Shown: in pieces, positions 33,235 through 44,227 of the stretch
How positions within the stretch are numbered: position 1 is the stretch's first letter
Layout of the letters: every line of letters starts with the position of its first letter
Assembly (NCBI GenBank): GCA_031763025.1
Contig: JASSKH010000022.1
Coordinates: 406,628 to 470,627, forward strand
Reading direction: 5' to 3'
DNA length: 64,000 nt
Source of the DNA: Macrocystis pyrifera
Taxonomy: Eukaryota; Sar; Phaeophyceae; Laminariales; Laminariaceae
The notes under the pieces: model-generated
What the model was told of the DNA's origin: nothing
The model's database searches: none
What the model saw: the letters and a program-made list of their open reading frames with translations, nothing else
Translations under genes and position numbers: made by a program

Positions 33235-34272
33235 GTATTGCTTCGTTTTGATGGTATTTGGTCAGTCACTTCGCTTGAGTGCAAAAAACTCGAGCACTTC
33301 AAGATTCAAGGGCACCCGGACATATGACACTTTAACTACCACGGCCTTTCCTCTGTCTGGGGTGTCGACCCAATTATATTTTTTGTCCGTCATTTGGCGG
33401 GTTATGCTATCTATTCAAGGCGCCTCTGCTTAAGAGCATCCACACGTCAGCTGTAGTTGGCCGTGTGGCTGTGCCTCGCCGCCTCCCCTTCGTTTGGCGC
33501 GACGGCCCTGTCTTTAGCTATTTTTTTTGTATTAATCCATTTTTCCCCTGTAGTGTGTACACGGACGAGGTCCTTGCTCCAAGAAGCCGCATTATTTTCT
33601 ACGTCTGAAAAACCAACGTTTGGCGACATCAAATGTGGTTTTATTTTTAACGGCCGTGATATATTAACGAATAAATGCATTTGATACACAATGTGTGAAG
33701 TTACCGAAGTATATAATAGTTTGGGTGAGTTGGCGCTGTATACGGTACCCGTGACATATTTACACTTACGTTGTAACCAATGTAGGACTGCAATCCTAAC
33801 TGATGGTAAAAGGGTTGGGGCGTCGAGAAAAAGCACGTTGACGTGTACACGCCTCCAGCTAGGTGTCCATGCTGAATCATTTGTCCTGATATTCTGCAAT
33901 TCAAAATTCGGCGTCCTCTTGCTAGACCATGTAGTGGACTGGCATTAAAAATTGCGATAGGCCTTGCTTGCATGCAAATTTTACATTTTACACTGAACAA
34001 GCCACTGCAGGCCGAAATGAATTTGGTTACGTCGTCACCTTGTCAAAATTATTCCGGTACATTTTATTTTATATTGCTTGCCACACATGTTGTTGTACTT
34101 CCCATCCGGCAGTGTTGAGCACGAGCTTCAACGTTATGACTTCATACCATTTCCGAAAGAAAGCCACTAAAAGAACAAGAAACCTTTCCACAAATTATAC
34201 CGTATCATGCGGCCGCATGCACTAACGCAGCACATCATACGCATCATACGTCCCCACATGCTTCTTTCGAAG

Positions 34273-34468
34273 ATTGTTATTGAGGACATGCGCCAAGAGG
34301 TACCCAACGGCAAGGCGTCGAAGGTTAAGCTGCCCCCAAGCCATGCACCAGCGCTGGGTTAGTCTTGTGAGGATGCTGTATGGCGTACTTTCCCACTCCG
34401 AGATCCTCGAGATGTTCTACCTCAAGGAACGCAAGAGTGCGTTTCCTCTGGCAGGCAGGAAGGACGAG
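34273..34468 (+). pseudogene. hAT transposase exon 4, one frameshift
   Basis: The acceptor CGAAG|ATT is in phase 0 with exon 3. The first half reads IVIEDMRQEVPNGKASK and the second half QRWVSLVRMLYGVL...AGRKDE, ending at GACGAG|GTACGA. The two halves lie in different frames; one extra base near 34345-34350 (CATGCACCAGCGCTGG) causes a TAG in the first frame. 'RW.S...ML' is the conserved block after the insertion domain of hAT proteins. Confidence 0.7.
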
Positions 34469-36081
34469 GTACGATAACATACAGAGGTGTCGTTTAGTTC
34501 TGGCACTTGAAGCAATGGCAAATTTTGTCGGCAGTAGACGGCCCTAGTATTTATGAACCAAGGTGCAAGGTGTCCTGAGGCCGAGTCTATCTATCTCTGC
34601 CGACGGAGACTCGTCTATTCTATTCGATCCTCCAATTTATTAGCCGATGTTCTGCTTCGAGGGCTCTCAGCTTAAAATTAGGCCCAATATTTTTGTGATA
34701 CGATTTAGGCCTAACCACATTTCAGGTATATTATACGATTTGCGTTAGGGAGATGATGCTGAAATGAAATATCAATATGAGTTTCGACGAAATCCTCGGA
34801 TCCCGAAGCTGACATTTTTTCACTTTATAAATATCGGTACACATTATACGCAGAGGGCTGCAGTACAACAGTATGAAGACAGCAAACAGGGTACGCACTC
34901 GTATATTACCTTTGTTGCCCTTGGGAGGCAAGCATATTTTTAAGAATAGGGGCTTCGCACCGGTACGCTGAGGTCTATTTTGCTCGAAACGATGCAGATA
35001 TTCTGGTACCCGTTATCTTGACGGTTAGCAGGGTAGCGCGATGAGAAACGTTGCAGCGTTAACTTAGGGTGAAGAGTGTTCACAATGACGCGACGCTAAG
35101 TGCCAAGATCGAGAGCTTACTTTTTTGTTGACTGCTGCAAAGGCAGAAAGTTATGCTGGCGGCTATATTAGAAGGGTTTCAGCCCAAACCACGCACGTAT
35201 ACATCGCCACTTCGGTGATAAATCAGGTACAGATTGAAACCAAGTACAAATCGCACGCCAGGGAACCTCCGATCAGCCAACCTCAAATCGTACCTGTATT
35301 TGGCTGGAAAAGGCTACCTAGTTAAATATGATTTTGTCTAGATTCGAGATTTTAGCTGGTTTTGTGGAATTCTCAGCAAGTAGATCAGGTGCGCTTTACA
35401 TTGTCCCCCCCATAGGTGCTTTCTGCACTTTTCAGAGTTGTGCTATACAAACTACGAACGCCGACCGTGCGTAAACATGCATTTCTTTTCGCGGGGTTTG
35501 TCGTTCGTACGGGTGTACGAGCGACTAACGAAACGATTGGTGTTCGGGGAAGAGGAATGGGGGTAAGGGCTAATCGGGGGGGAAATAATGACGGGATGGG
35601 CTGTCTCGAAGGCAAAATGTCGCGATTTAATTTGCCCACCGCAGACGAGTACGGGACGCAGCCAGCCAAGAAAGCCACCAAGCGGTGCAGGCGTGTCCAG
35701 GAAGCAGGAGATAAGTAGACCCTGGTTCGTAACGAGTATGCAGACGGGGGATGTAGCAGGACTTGTAGTATGTACCTGTTTTTGCCCGGAGTGGAACATG
35801 TACTGCATGATTTGGGCGTTTGGCCTTATTATAACTTGGCTACGATATAAATACATATCAAGGTAGCTCGTACTATGCCATTTATCGTATTAATAGCATG
35901 TGTTCTTCAGCATGGACACCTTTACTGGAACCTCACGCCGATTACCGTGTTTAGTGTGCGTTACTTAGAGTCGATGAAAGCGTTTGCTTGTCTTGTGTTT
36001 GCCTACGAAGTGTGGTGTCTTGTGTTTTATCTATCCCTCGCTTCTCAACCGCCATCATTCCGCTTCCGGCTGACGAGACAG
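34469..36081. other. hAT intron 4
   Basis: 1.6 kb between a GTACGA donor and an ACAG acceptor. A frame at 35416-35718 (…MSRFNLPTADEYGT…) looks protein-like but fits no phase and no hAT block. It may be an unrecognised exon or a relic. Confidence 0.4.
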
Positions 36082-36789
36082 GTGGAAGAGGTTTACAGCG
36101 TCTTGTACCAGGTCAAGACTGTCATCGAGGCCTGCCAGACGACTGGCCAGCCCACAGGGCCGGACGGCATGCAACACCTAGTCGTCTTGATGACAGACGC
36201 CTTGGAAACGTCGTCTCCTTTGACGGTTGAGCATGTGCCACCAGTCGGGACGAAGAAGGAAGACCGCAGGCCTTCGGAGAAACGACGGCCAGACGACCTG
36301 ACCGCGACCGGCAGAGCTACCCGTTTGGCCTTCCACACGGCCATCGCTCAACGTGTAGTGGATAAGCGCTACGGAAGCGGGCTCTACAAGCACAGTCACC
36401 TATTCGACCTCGCCATGCTCTTGAATCCGGTAGGTCGGTCCCTCAAGTACCTAGATCGTATCAAGATTTCCACCATCGGCAAGACCGGAAACTTTATCGC
36501 GGACGCGTCGGTTGTGAAAGCAAGGGTCGTAGAACAGTTTACCGACCTGGTCACTGAAGCGGTTCAGGCAAGGAGGTCTCAAGAGGAGGCGAAGGGTGCG
36601 GATGACGAAGCGTCGAGGGCAAAGCGAGCAAGGGGGTCCAAAGGCGGCGACTCGACAAAGCCTCTCCAGATGGAACAGTTGAGGAATGCCGGCATGTTTG
36701 ACAGCGAGAGCGACGACTGCACCTCTCCTACTCAACTTTCCCCGCGCGAAGAGGCTAAAGGCCTCGTGACGAAATGGTTTGAGGCCAAG
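36082..36789 (+). CDS. hAT transposase exon 5: middle region
   Basis: Acceptor GAGACAG|GTG, donor GCCAAG|GTGAGA, both phase 0; 236 codons. HLFDLAMLLNPVGRSLKYLD near the middle is the 'a.~LdP..K' block of hAT transposases. It is followed by a charged linker (SQEEAKGADDEASRAKRARG) and EEAKGLVTKWFEAK. This is the best preserved exon. The frame stays open into the intron to 36954, where a CKCTC...HSIQAH pattern imitates a zinc finger. Confidence 0.8.
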
Positions 36790-37710
36790 GTGAGAACAGT
36801 CTCTTGGTTCGGCCGTAAACAAATATGTAAATGTACTTGTTCCATGGCTAAACCAGGTTTTCGGGGGAAACCGACGAAGGGCATGGTTTCGCACAGTATA
36901 CAGGCGCACGATGTAGAAGATGTATCTGGTACACTTCTGCCGGTACATGCTTGATGTGGGTTCAACCAGTAACGGCCGTCAACGCCTGTGGCTTTCAGAA
37001 ACAAGTGTAGTAGTCACCACCCGTCTGCAATGCTTGGTTTTCACACTCTTGCCGAATGTCCGTCCGCCGCCGTGAAAAAAATGAAACATGATATTTTTGT
37101 GAGGTCAAAAACCCAGTGTGTGAAATAATCGACAAAACGACTGAAAACATTGCCCTGTACGGTTTGTTGTTAATCTTCAACCCCAAGATGAGAGATCAGA
37201 CACCCGCCATCCGCTTCATGCAGCAAGTAGGACATGTTGATAGCATGCTTGATACCCTGGTACTTGATTTGTATTTGGTGCCTGGTGCATTAATCAGTAG
37301 CCTCGAATAACCTGGAGGACCGACCGTCGATCGGGCCGTCAGTTATTTTAACGTACAAACACCTAGTTCTTGTACGCGAGGCGCTAGGGTCCGGGGGGGT
37401 TGCTAGTTTGGAGAAACCTACAGTAAGGGGCGAAAAAGGTTGGCTAAATCACCGCAGCACAAAAGTTAAAATCTTTGGGAGAGATAACTCGATCTGAGGG
37501 CCTTCCACGCTTGTGGTGTTGGCCGTTGTATTAGTAGTGTGATGAATAAAAATGTTTTCAACATGCCAGTCTTCTCTCATTTGAACAACGAAACAGCGAA
37601 GTTGTGCAAGCAATAGTAGCGTGCCCACTTTTAGACTATCGCATCTTTTGGCCATTCGTCGCCTCATTCCACTGGTTCATCGCTCGATCGTTGATTTTGT
37701 TCTCACACAG

Positions 37711-38100
37711 ATTCCCAAAGAATTTCGGGCGGAGCCGAGCGCCATCAACACGTGTGCGTGCTGGCGTCAGCATGGAAACTCCCCATCACCTGCCCTGCGA
37801 AGCGTCGCGCAATCCGTGCTGGGTGCTCCTGCCTCGGCAGCAGTGCTTGAGCGTGACTTCTGCGTCGCCGGCCAAGTCGTTTCAAGACACCGCGGTTCTT
37901 TAGACCCGGCGTTTGTTGAAATGTTGCTCTTTTTGCGAGCTGCCATCGACTTCATTCCGCGCGAAGTCCCGAAGCGTACTGACGAGGAAGCGGAAGCCGC
38001 TATTCCTGACAGGTTGCGGGACGCGGCCAGCGTAAATGAGGTACGACTTTTATACGTCTACCCAGACGACGAGGATGACCCCACGGGCGCGTCGGAATAG
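37711..38100 (+). CDS. hAT transposase exon 6: dimerisation domain
   Basis: Acceptor TCACACAG|ATT in phase 0 with exon 5. Residues SPALRSVAQSVLGAPASAAV, LERDFCVAGQ and SRHRGSLDPAFVEMLLFLR form the hAT C-terminal dimerisation domain (pattern 'ssa..ER.Fs.ag....~~R..L.p'). The frame ends at TAG 38098-38100, shortly after a possible donor NEG|GTACGA at 38041. The same frame resumes after the stop into a zinc-finger-like ORF (38101-38514). Confidence 0.8.
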   Translation: MPKEFRAEPSAINTCACWRQHGNSPSPALRSVAQSVLGAPASAAVLERDFCVAGQVVSRHRGSLDPAFVEMLLFLRAAIDFIPREVPKRTDEEAEAAIPDRLRDAASVNEVRLLYVYPDDEDDPTGASE

Positions 38101-38514
38101 GACGAAGAATGTAATGAGCCGGGAGCTACGTCCAACCCGATTTTGACCAACGCTCCCAAAGCCAGAGGCGGGTCGGGTAGTGGACGCGATGGTAACGGTC
38201 CCTCCCTTAATGTATATGACCGTGGTGGACCCGTGGGTAGTGCAGGTGACGATGATACAGTCTCGAACAGTGCAGGCGGCGGGACAACGGCTTCGGGTGG
38301 TGTAGGCGGAGATAAAGGTGGTAAAAAACCCTGTGTGCATCCAAAATTCCTGCACAAATCTGGACTCATCAATGGCAGTCACAGGTGCCCAGGATGCGGT
38401 GGCCACATGCATGCCTTTGGCGGGTTGGGGGTGGGGGCCGAGGGCTACGGCCAGAAGCGCATCTGCGGGATTTGCGCAAGTTCTGGAGTTTCAAACGCGG
38501 TGTCTGTAGACTAA
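38101..38514 (+). CDS. Gly-rich linker with CxxC...CxxC zinc-finger-like tail
   Basis: It lies in the same frame as the hAT dimerisation exon, after one TAG. A Gly/Ser-rich stretch leads to HPKFLHKSGLINGSHRCPGC and KRICGIC, a four-Cys/His pattern like the short 'GxHxCxxC-xMHxxCG' fingers often seen at the ends of transposon proteins. It may be the end of the hAT protein reached by readthrough or splicing, or a separate relic. Confidence 0.4.
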   Translation, partial: DEECNEPGATSNPILTNAPKARGGSGSGRDGNGPSLNVYDRGGPVGSAGDDDTVSNSAGGGTTASGGVGGDKGGKKPCVHPKFLHKSGLINGSHRCPGCGGHMHAFGGLGVGAEGYGQKRICGICASSGVSNAVSVD

Positions 38515-38985
38515 TGCAATGGCGGCGTTAGCGGTGGTGGTGCCAGGGTCGTGTAGACCCGGAATGCTTTGTAGTCAAAAATTCATACACGATTAGTGGC
38601 AGTCACAGGTGTGTAGGGTGCGATAGCCGCATGCATGCCTTTTGCGGGGCGGGGTGAGAGCCGAGGGCTACGGCCGTGAGCGCATTTTTTTGCGGGAGTT
38701 GTGTAGGTTCTGGAGTTGCGAACACGGTGTAGGTAGACTAACGCTGTCGCTGCGTCAGCGGTGAAGCCGGGCTCTGTGCAGCCCCGGAATGCTTCGATGT
38801 CAAGAATTATGACGCGATTAGTGGCATTCACCGCCGCCCAGGGTGCGATGGCAGCATGCTTTCTGTGGGATGGGGGTGGGCGCCAAGGACTACGGCTGGG
38901 AGCGCATTTGTGGGAATCGCGTAGGTTCTGGATTGCAGACGCGGTCTCTGTAGGCTAATACAGCCGCGGCGTTTGCTTATGGTGG
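38315..38985 (+). repeat. Three decaying copies of the Cys-finger module
   Basis: Units of about 225 bp start near 38335, 38579 and 38803. Each has GGCAGTCACAGGTGY, RGATGCGGTGGCCAC-like and GAGCGCATYTGYGGG blocks and a CCCGGAATGCTT tail. Only the first unit is open. Units 2 and 3 have stops and frameshifts. Confidence 0.75.
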
Positions 38986-39922
38986 GGTGCATCCAAGAGA
39001 AGAGTGATAGTTTACGTCAAATACGGTATATATGTACTCGTTCTCGCTGAAACATTTGAGAAGGTTCGGCGAGAAAAGGCGGAGCAGGTGATGAATCAAG
39101 CGATACTTGAAACGAGACACTCGAGTAGCCAGGGCAATGGGCGTGGAAGGTAAGGTAGGTACGAATGGACGCAGGCATACGATAGGAACATTTCATTTGT
39201 GGTTGTGGTTTGGTTTACCTGTGCAGTGTATTTTGGTCTCTCTGTACAGCTATGTTTGTCACTACTGTGATCGGCATCATTTCCCATGAATTGGTTGGGC
39301 CGAATTCGTATGCACGGACAATTGCAATTAACTGACATAATACAATTTCAATTGCCTGGACAATGCCATTCAATAGACTTTGCCCCAAAATAATCCCCAA
39401 AGCAAGTGCCCAGGCAATTCCAATTAATCGACTTCGCCTTGCCCGGCAATTCCAATTAAATTAATTGGCATTGCCGCAAAGCAATTGCCAATGCAATTCC
39501 AATTAATCGACTTAGCTCCAAAGAAGTTGTCCGGCAATTCCAATTAAATCAATTGACTTCGCCCAATAAGCAGTTGCCCCGGAAAGTAAACGATACCTAA
39601 AAAAAATCCGGTCCGGTTTCTCCAAGCCTTTCCGTTGTCAACTACCAGGTATAGTGAGCACACGCCAGTGCTGTTTACGGTATACTATTAATACCAGCTA
39701 TTAATATTATACCAGGTATGTATGTCCCTCATCCCTCTGTCCTGGGCTGGTCTTGGTACAAGCTATAATTCAGCGTCAAACCCATGCAACATCGCCGGTC
39801 TATGCGGACGACGCTAGGGCCACCCCCCAAAATACTTTAGGTCGAGGGTTCATGAATACAGTACCGGAAGGTACAGTGGTCCGTCCCCTCGTCCATCATT
39901 TTGATTGCACTGGATTTGCGAT
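38986..39922. other. No gene; AATTCCAATTAATCGACTT repeats
   Basis: From 39290 to 39570 the motifs GGCAATTCCAATTAATCGAC, TTGCCCAAAGCAATTGCC and CAATAGACTTTGCCCC recur, related to the 29-30 kb CAATAG array. Short frames only. Confidence 0.55.
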
Positions 39923-40152
39923 ATCGGCACAGCGACCAAAGGTAGGGCATTTTTCTTGATTACGACGTATTCCTATTGGTCAATACCTGATAATATAAGG
40001 GCGAGATTACGACTTTTGATTACGACGATTTATATTGGCCAAGAGGCCAAAATCACCCCGAAATCACCCCGAGGCTCGAATTCCGCTCACTGGACTGTCA
40101 AGTTTCGTGTACGAGCGGCACCTTTCTCGCGGCGCCAACACATCATCAGCAG

Positions 40153-40445
40153 CAGAGCAGTAGCGGCACAGCAGCAGCAGCAGCAGCAGCAGCACAGCAG
40201 CAGCAGCAGCAGACCAGGCAGTCAGAGCTCTCCGTGTCAGGCTCCAGACGCCGAAGAGGAGGAGCAGTGCCAGGAAGAGTACCAACGGCCTCCAGCAGCA
40301 GCACCCGCAAAGCAACCGACTTCAACGGGAAGGCCGCTGTAGCCAGAAGCACCAGTGCCAGCACTATCGACAGCAAGCAGCAGCAGAAGCAGCAGCAGCA
40401 ACAGAAGCAGCAGTAGCAGCAACAGCAACCGACCAGGCAGCAGCA
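40153..40445 (+). repeat. CAG trinucleotide tract, copy 1
   Basis: Interrupted CAG runs (AGCAGCAGCAGCAGCAGCAG at 40170-40200 and again at 40375-40450). In the plus frame 39905-40342 they encode Gln and then Ser runs. The tract differs by one unit from copy 2, so it is slipping. Confidence 0.85.
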
Positions 40446-40639
40446 GGAAGCAGCCGACCAGGCAGCTCGAGCTCTCCTACGAGACCAGGCTCAGGATTTA
40501 TGGGGGCAACGGCTTGAAGCCGCCCATTCTGTTGTACTCACAGGTGAACTGGGGGTTGTATTACTCTGTTTTTATGTTACAGGCTTGATCCAGAGCATAG
40601 CTAAACAACTACCGGTACCGACTTGGCAGTGTTATCACG

Positions 40640-41115
40640 GTGGTCAAGAGCAGACTTGCCTGTTTCGTCAGAACGAGTGAAGCAGTTTGTTTTTTCTACA
40701 AGACTCGACATCGCCTCGACCGGTCGTCCGTCGTCCGTCTCCATCAATGCACTCCCCCATCGCGGCACGCCCTTCCTCTTCCACTTGCAGAGGGTCCCTT
40801 CTGGGTTAACACAGGAGACGTTCCCTACTACTCTCGAGGATCGACTAAGGTGAGCGTAGCCAACCACGATTGCCATGACAAATAATATCTGGGTACGTTT
40901 TTTCCTGTGTCCCTTTTTTGTGGCAGGAGTACCTGTACTCTTTTTTTGTCTTTGCACCAACTTGCACGGCGACCGCCTTTCTGCTCGATGGACCCCTTGC
41001 GCTGACTAGCATCGCGATCAAAACGGATGCTGCGCAGGCTTTCAACAACTGCGGCGTAGAAGCGGCGAATACCTTGCACTTGCGCCCGCTCGCTAAGTTG
41101 AAGTTGGCAGCATAG
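40640..41115 (+). CDS. Candidate spliced exons in 4.3-kb element, copy 1
   Basis: The frame 40640-40852 ends at ACTAAG|GTGAGC. The next AG after a T-rich tract (TTTTTTGTGGCAG|GAG, 40927/40928) resumes in phase as YLYSFFVFAPTC to a stop near 41115. A minus-strand frame over the same region (40845-41219) is equally long, so strand is uncertain. No domain recognised. The equivalent in copy 2 is at 44950-45425. Confidence 0.25.
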
Positions 41116-42018
41116 TCGTCTCGATAACACGCCGCCATGACGGCATGCCTGCTGGGGAAGCAGTTGCCGAACAGCGCCATTCCGTTCTCCCGCTGTACGA
41201 GCGCTCGTCTCAACGACACACAACGGGACTAAGGTTATATGATACCTTCAACTCGGTCATTCTGTGCAAAACGATGGTCGGCTCGAAGTGCGCCATCGCC
41301 TCGCCTCTGCGTTCCCTGCACCTGAGGACCTGACCCCCGGTTCAAGAATTATCGAGGAAATACGGTGGCCGGTCAAAGCTCTATCGAATATGTCGGTACT
41401 GCAATACGTAACCGTAACGCCCAGCGCCCCTCAAGTGCTACACACAGAAGTACCCTCGTCCTTCCCGCCCTCGTCTACGCCCCTCTCCACGAAACAGGTC
41501 TCGTATATGCCCTATCCGCGAAACAGGTGCGCCTGTATAGCACCAGCTACTCTCCGCGCGTGAAGCTCTCTGTCACGGGGAAGCTCGGACGCAGCTGGTC
41601 GGGCTGTGGGGAGCGGTCAAGATCATGAGGGAAACATCACTAGGTGCCTTCGTCCTGTACGCCAGGTCGCCGCCAATACCTGTGTCATGAAAGGCCGGGC
41701 AAGCGACGAGAAAGCGTTGCACAGAACGACATGCGATATCTACTGCCGCAGGCCGGGACGCAGCGCCCGGAACCGGCGCCCTATCTCCCACCTGCAGGAA
41801 ATCGCAGCAGACGGTGACGAGGGATTTCATGCAGCCGTAGAGGCGAGCGTGCTGCCCAGGAAGGAGGAGGCTTTGCTGAGGGAGGGAGGGAGGGAGGGGG
41901 GGCGTGTATGCCAAGACAATACACGGCCAGAGTCTGCCGAACCGTCTTTCGATTATTTAGCGTTGCTGGGCATGTATATCATCCGCAGGCGGAATCTTAC
42001 AAGCCATCGCTGGACGAT

Positions 42019-42371
42019 GGTGCGGAGGCAATGGTGACTTCAACAACGAGGACCTTCTTACGGGCAACACCGCAAAGCGAGCAGGTGAGTCATTTGTCGT
42101 TTGCCGGAGCTCTAACGTAAGGATGGCGGCATGCGTGTAAATATTCTACTTTTTTTTTGCGTATGGTGGAGTCTGACATTTCTGATGCAAGCGAACGATA
42201 TTGTGTAGCCCTCGCGTGTGATTGAGACTTCGGTTTCGCTGTCTTATTCGCTCATCTGGCGCGGACCGCATAATTTTCCTTTTGATCGCCAGATAACACT
42301 GATGATGAAGGTGACGACGCTGCAGGTGGAGCCAGATCAGGCAACGAGTGGATCGGTCTCGCCCTTGGTTA
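42019..42371 (+). CDS. Candidate C-terminal exons in 4.3-kb element
   Basis: After ATCCGCAG| near 41988 a frame reads ILQAIAGRWCGGNGDFNNED and LLTGNTAKRA up to a consensus donor GCAG|GTGAGT (42084/42085). An acceptor GATCGCCAG| at 42291 restores the phase: NTDDEGDDAAGG then GNEWIGLALG and stop near 42371. The phase match supports a plus-strand gene, but the product is unknown. The copy at about 46331-46683 is the same. Confidence 0.3.
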
Positions 42372-42895
42372 GGACGACAAAGTCGAGGGTCTAATGGGAC
42401 CAGGCGACAGGGATATACTGGTGAGCGGCGGGTATAGATGCTTGTAAAACTAACCAAACAACATGTAGAGGCTTGCAAACTTCAGTGCGTGTGTTGGCAG
42501 CCTACCATCGGGTACGAGTCGTACGAAGGCATGGGGAGTACTCTTGTTGGCGGGGAGATGGCTAGCTAGCTTTCTTGAATAAATAGATAGCGGTACTACT
42601 GTCGTAGTATAACTTCTATAATGTGGTATGTAAACTGTGTCAAATGCGCGTACCTTTCGGATGTACAAGAGTGGCTGCTCACTTGAATCTGCGGACACGC
42701 TTCGAAGTCGTTTTCGGGCCACAACCAATCACCGCAGTCGTGGCAACACTATTCTTGCCTTCTTGTTGGGTCCCTCATTTTTAGGGCTACCGCCGGTATC
42801 TCTGCACTCTCCATTCGCCATTGCCATCAACAGGAAGATAGCCAGCCAACCTCAAAGCTATGCTTCGGTGTCTGAGAAACGCGGATAGCTCCCGA

Positions 42896-43381
42896 TCATG
42901 AAAGTCGCCGTGGAGTCGTCAGGGGGGTGATGCAGCAAGCACTGACCAAGATTTCAAGCACTGCCGTGGCCACGCCTCGAAGTTTTGCTCCCGACCCCTC
43001 AATGCGGGATTCGTTGGCGCCATCCATGGTCGCCGCCAGGACCGTGGGGGCAGGGGCAAATATCTGAGTCCGCGCATTGCGGATGGATATCGCCAGGGGG
43101 GGGTGAGCGGAGGGGATAGCGGTCGTACACCAATGGAGGAATCCGGAAGTTGCCAGGAGTGTACGCACCGCGAGGGTGGGTGGTCTCAGATCGACCCTGG
43201 ACCCATAATTGGACGAGCAACGGCGCATCGTGCCTGCTGACCCTGGCCCAGGGACGGAAAATGTATTCGCCGAAACGCAGAGGACAATTGAATTTCCTCC
43301 TTGCAAGTTCCCTTTCGTCCGTGACGACGACTCGTAAACATGGCTGGCGTGGTCGCAGAGACGATTCTCTTTAGTTGCCAC
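42896..43381 (-). CDS. Hypothetical minus-strand ORF in 4.3-kb element, copy 1
   Basis: 161 open codons, ending in an Ala/Val-rich part (VLAATMDGANESRIEGSG). In copy 2 one extra G in a G-run (47408-47416) breaks the frame into 47311-47694 and 47231-47533. No family recognised; could be a shadow of plus-strand sequence. Confidence 0.2.
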   Translation of the reverse strand: MATKENRLCDHASHVYESSSRTKGNLQGGNSIVLCVSANTFSVPGPGSAGTMRRCSSNYGSRVDLRPPTLAVRTLLATSGFLHWCTTAIPSAHPPLAISIRNARTQIFAPAPTVLAATMDGANESRIEGSGAKLRGVATAVLEILVSACCITPLTTPRRLS

Positions 43382-44227
43382 TGACGTTTAACATGGGCTA
43401 ACGTGAAGGATTTGGTGTAGCACTGGCTGCTGCTGAATACATTTGGCGATTGAAATCGTCTTGTTCTTAACACACGTTTTGACGTTTTTCGTGTATTGTA
43501 CCTGATGGTATGTTTTTTTGGAGAAGACCGAAGGCGATGACTCTGCGTTCTGTGTGTTGTCTAAAATGCAGTGAACTTCGTCATTACACCACCAGACAAC
43601 TCTCCATGCATCCATATTTAACATAAAGTAGTATATTATACGAGATGTCACTTCCATCGGTCACGTTGCGCAGAGTATCTCATGTGTGATCCTTCTGTGT
43701 CCTCAGAGATAAAATTCTAGAGCAGCAGGTAGCTGCAGTAGTACATAATGTATTTTCTAGTTTTTTGTTGCCTATCTTTGCGACGACACCCCCGCAGCCA
43801 TTCACCTGCAACAAATATACCGGTACTGCCAGTCTATCCGGAAAGTACCAGGTAATCCAACGTGAATAACCGTTTCGCAATCGGATTTTATCTCGAACAG
43901 ATATGCACTAATACATGAAGTCGACTTTTGACGCTGAAAACAGAATCTTGCCTTCTACCAGAACACAGGTTAAGGAGCCCACTGTAAGAGTAAATGACAG
44001 GAAAATGAGATAATTGAATGCGGTTATACTGAACTCAGTATAGAACGTACCTTTGACAAATAAGAAATTCGGACTCGACCAGCATTCCGGTTTCTTATTT
44101 TTTCCCACTATTTTCAAGTAATTGGTATTGTAGCTCGCCCGGCAAAAATGCCTTTATATTTTTTTCGCGCTTCGCGCGAACAATCTATATATATTTCTGG
44201 ACCCCTACCTATGGTCCCTGAGCCGAT

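Larger units (their letters stand above)
39923..44227 (+). mobile_element. 4.3-kb TIR element, copy 1
   Basis: It begins ATCGGCACAGCGACCAAAGG and ends with the near-complement (CCTACCTATGGTCCCTGAGC then CGAT). The terminal inverted repeats are ~25 bp with three mismatches. A subterminal repeat TTGATTACGACG occurs at 39957 and 40016. Near the right end is a hairpin, TTCGCGC-TTC-GCGCGAA. A second copy follows directly. Plus-strand exon candidates exist but no transposase is recognised, so superfamily is unknown and no target duplication is evident. Confidence 0.75.

Noticed and set aside
36790..36954. CKCTC...GMVSHSIQAH pattern resembling a BED zinc finger after hAT exon 5
   Set aside because: It lies beyond a good donor (GCCAAG|GTGAGA), and exon 5 joins exon 6 in phase without it. 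The BED finger of this gene is at 24573-24763.
38041..38065. A tiny intron removing sequence before the TAG at 38098
   Set aside because: A GTACGA...CCCAG pair of only 25 bases is too short for a normal spliceosomal intron, and it would not remove the stop.
40064..40428. Poly-Leu, poly-Ala and poly-Gln proteins
   Set aside because: These are alternate-frame readings of the CAG tract. Only the Gln frame could be real and it has no other support.
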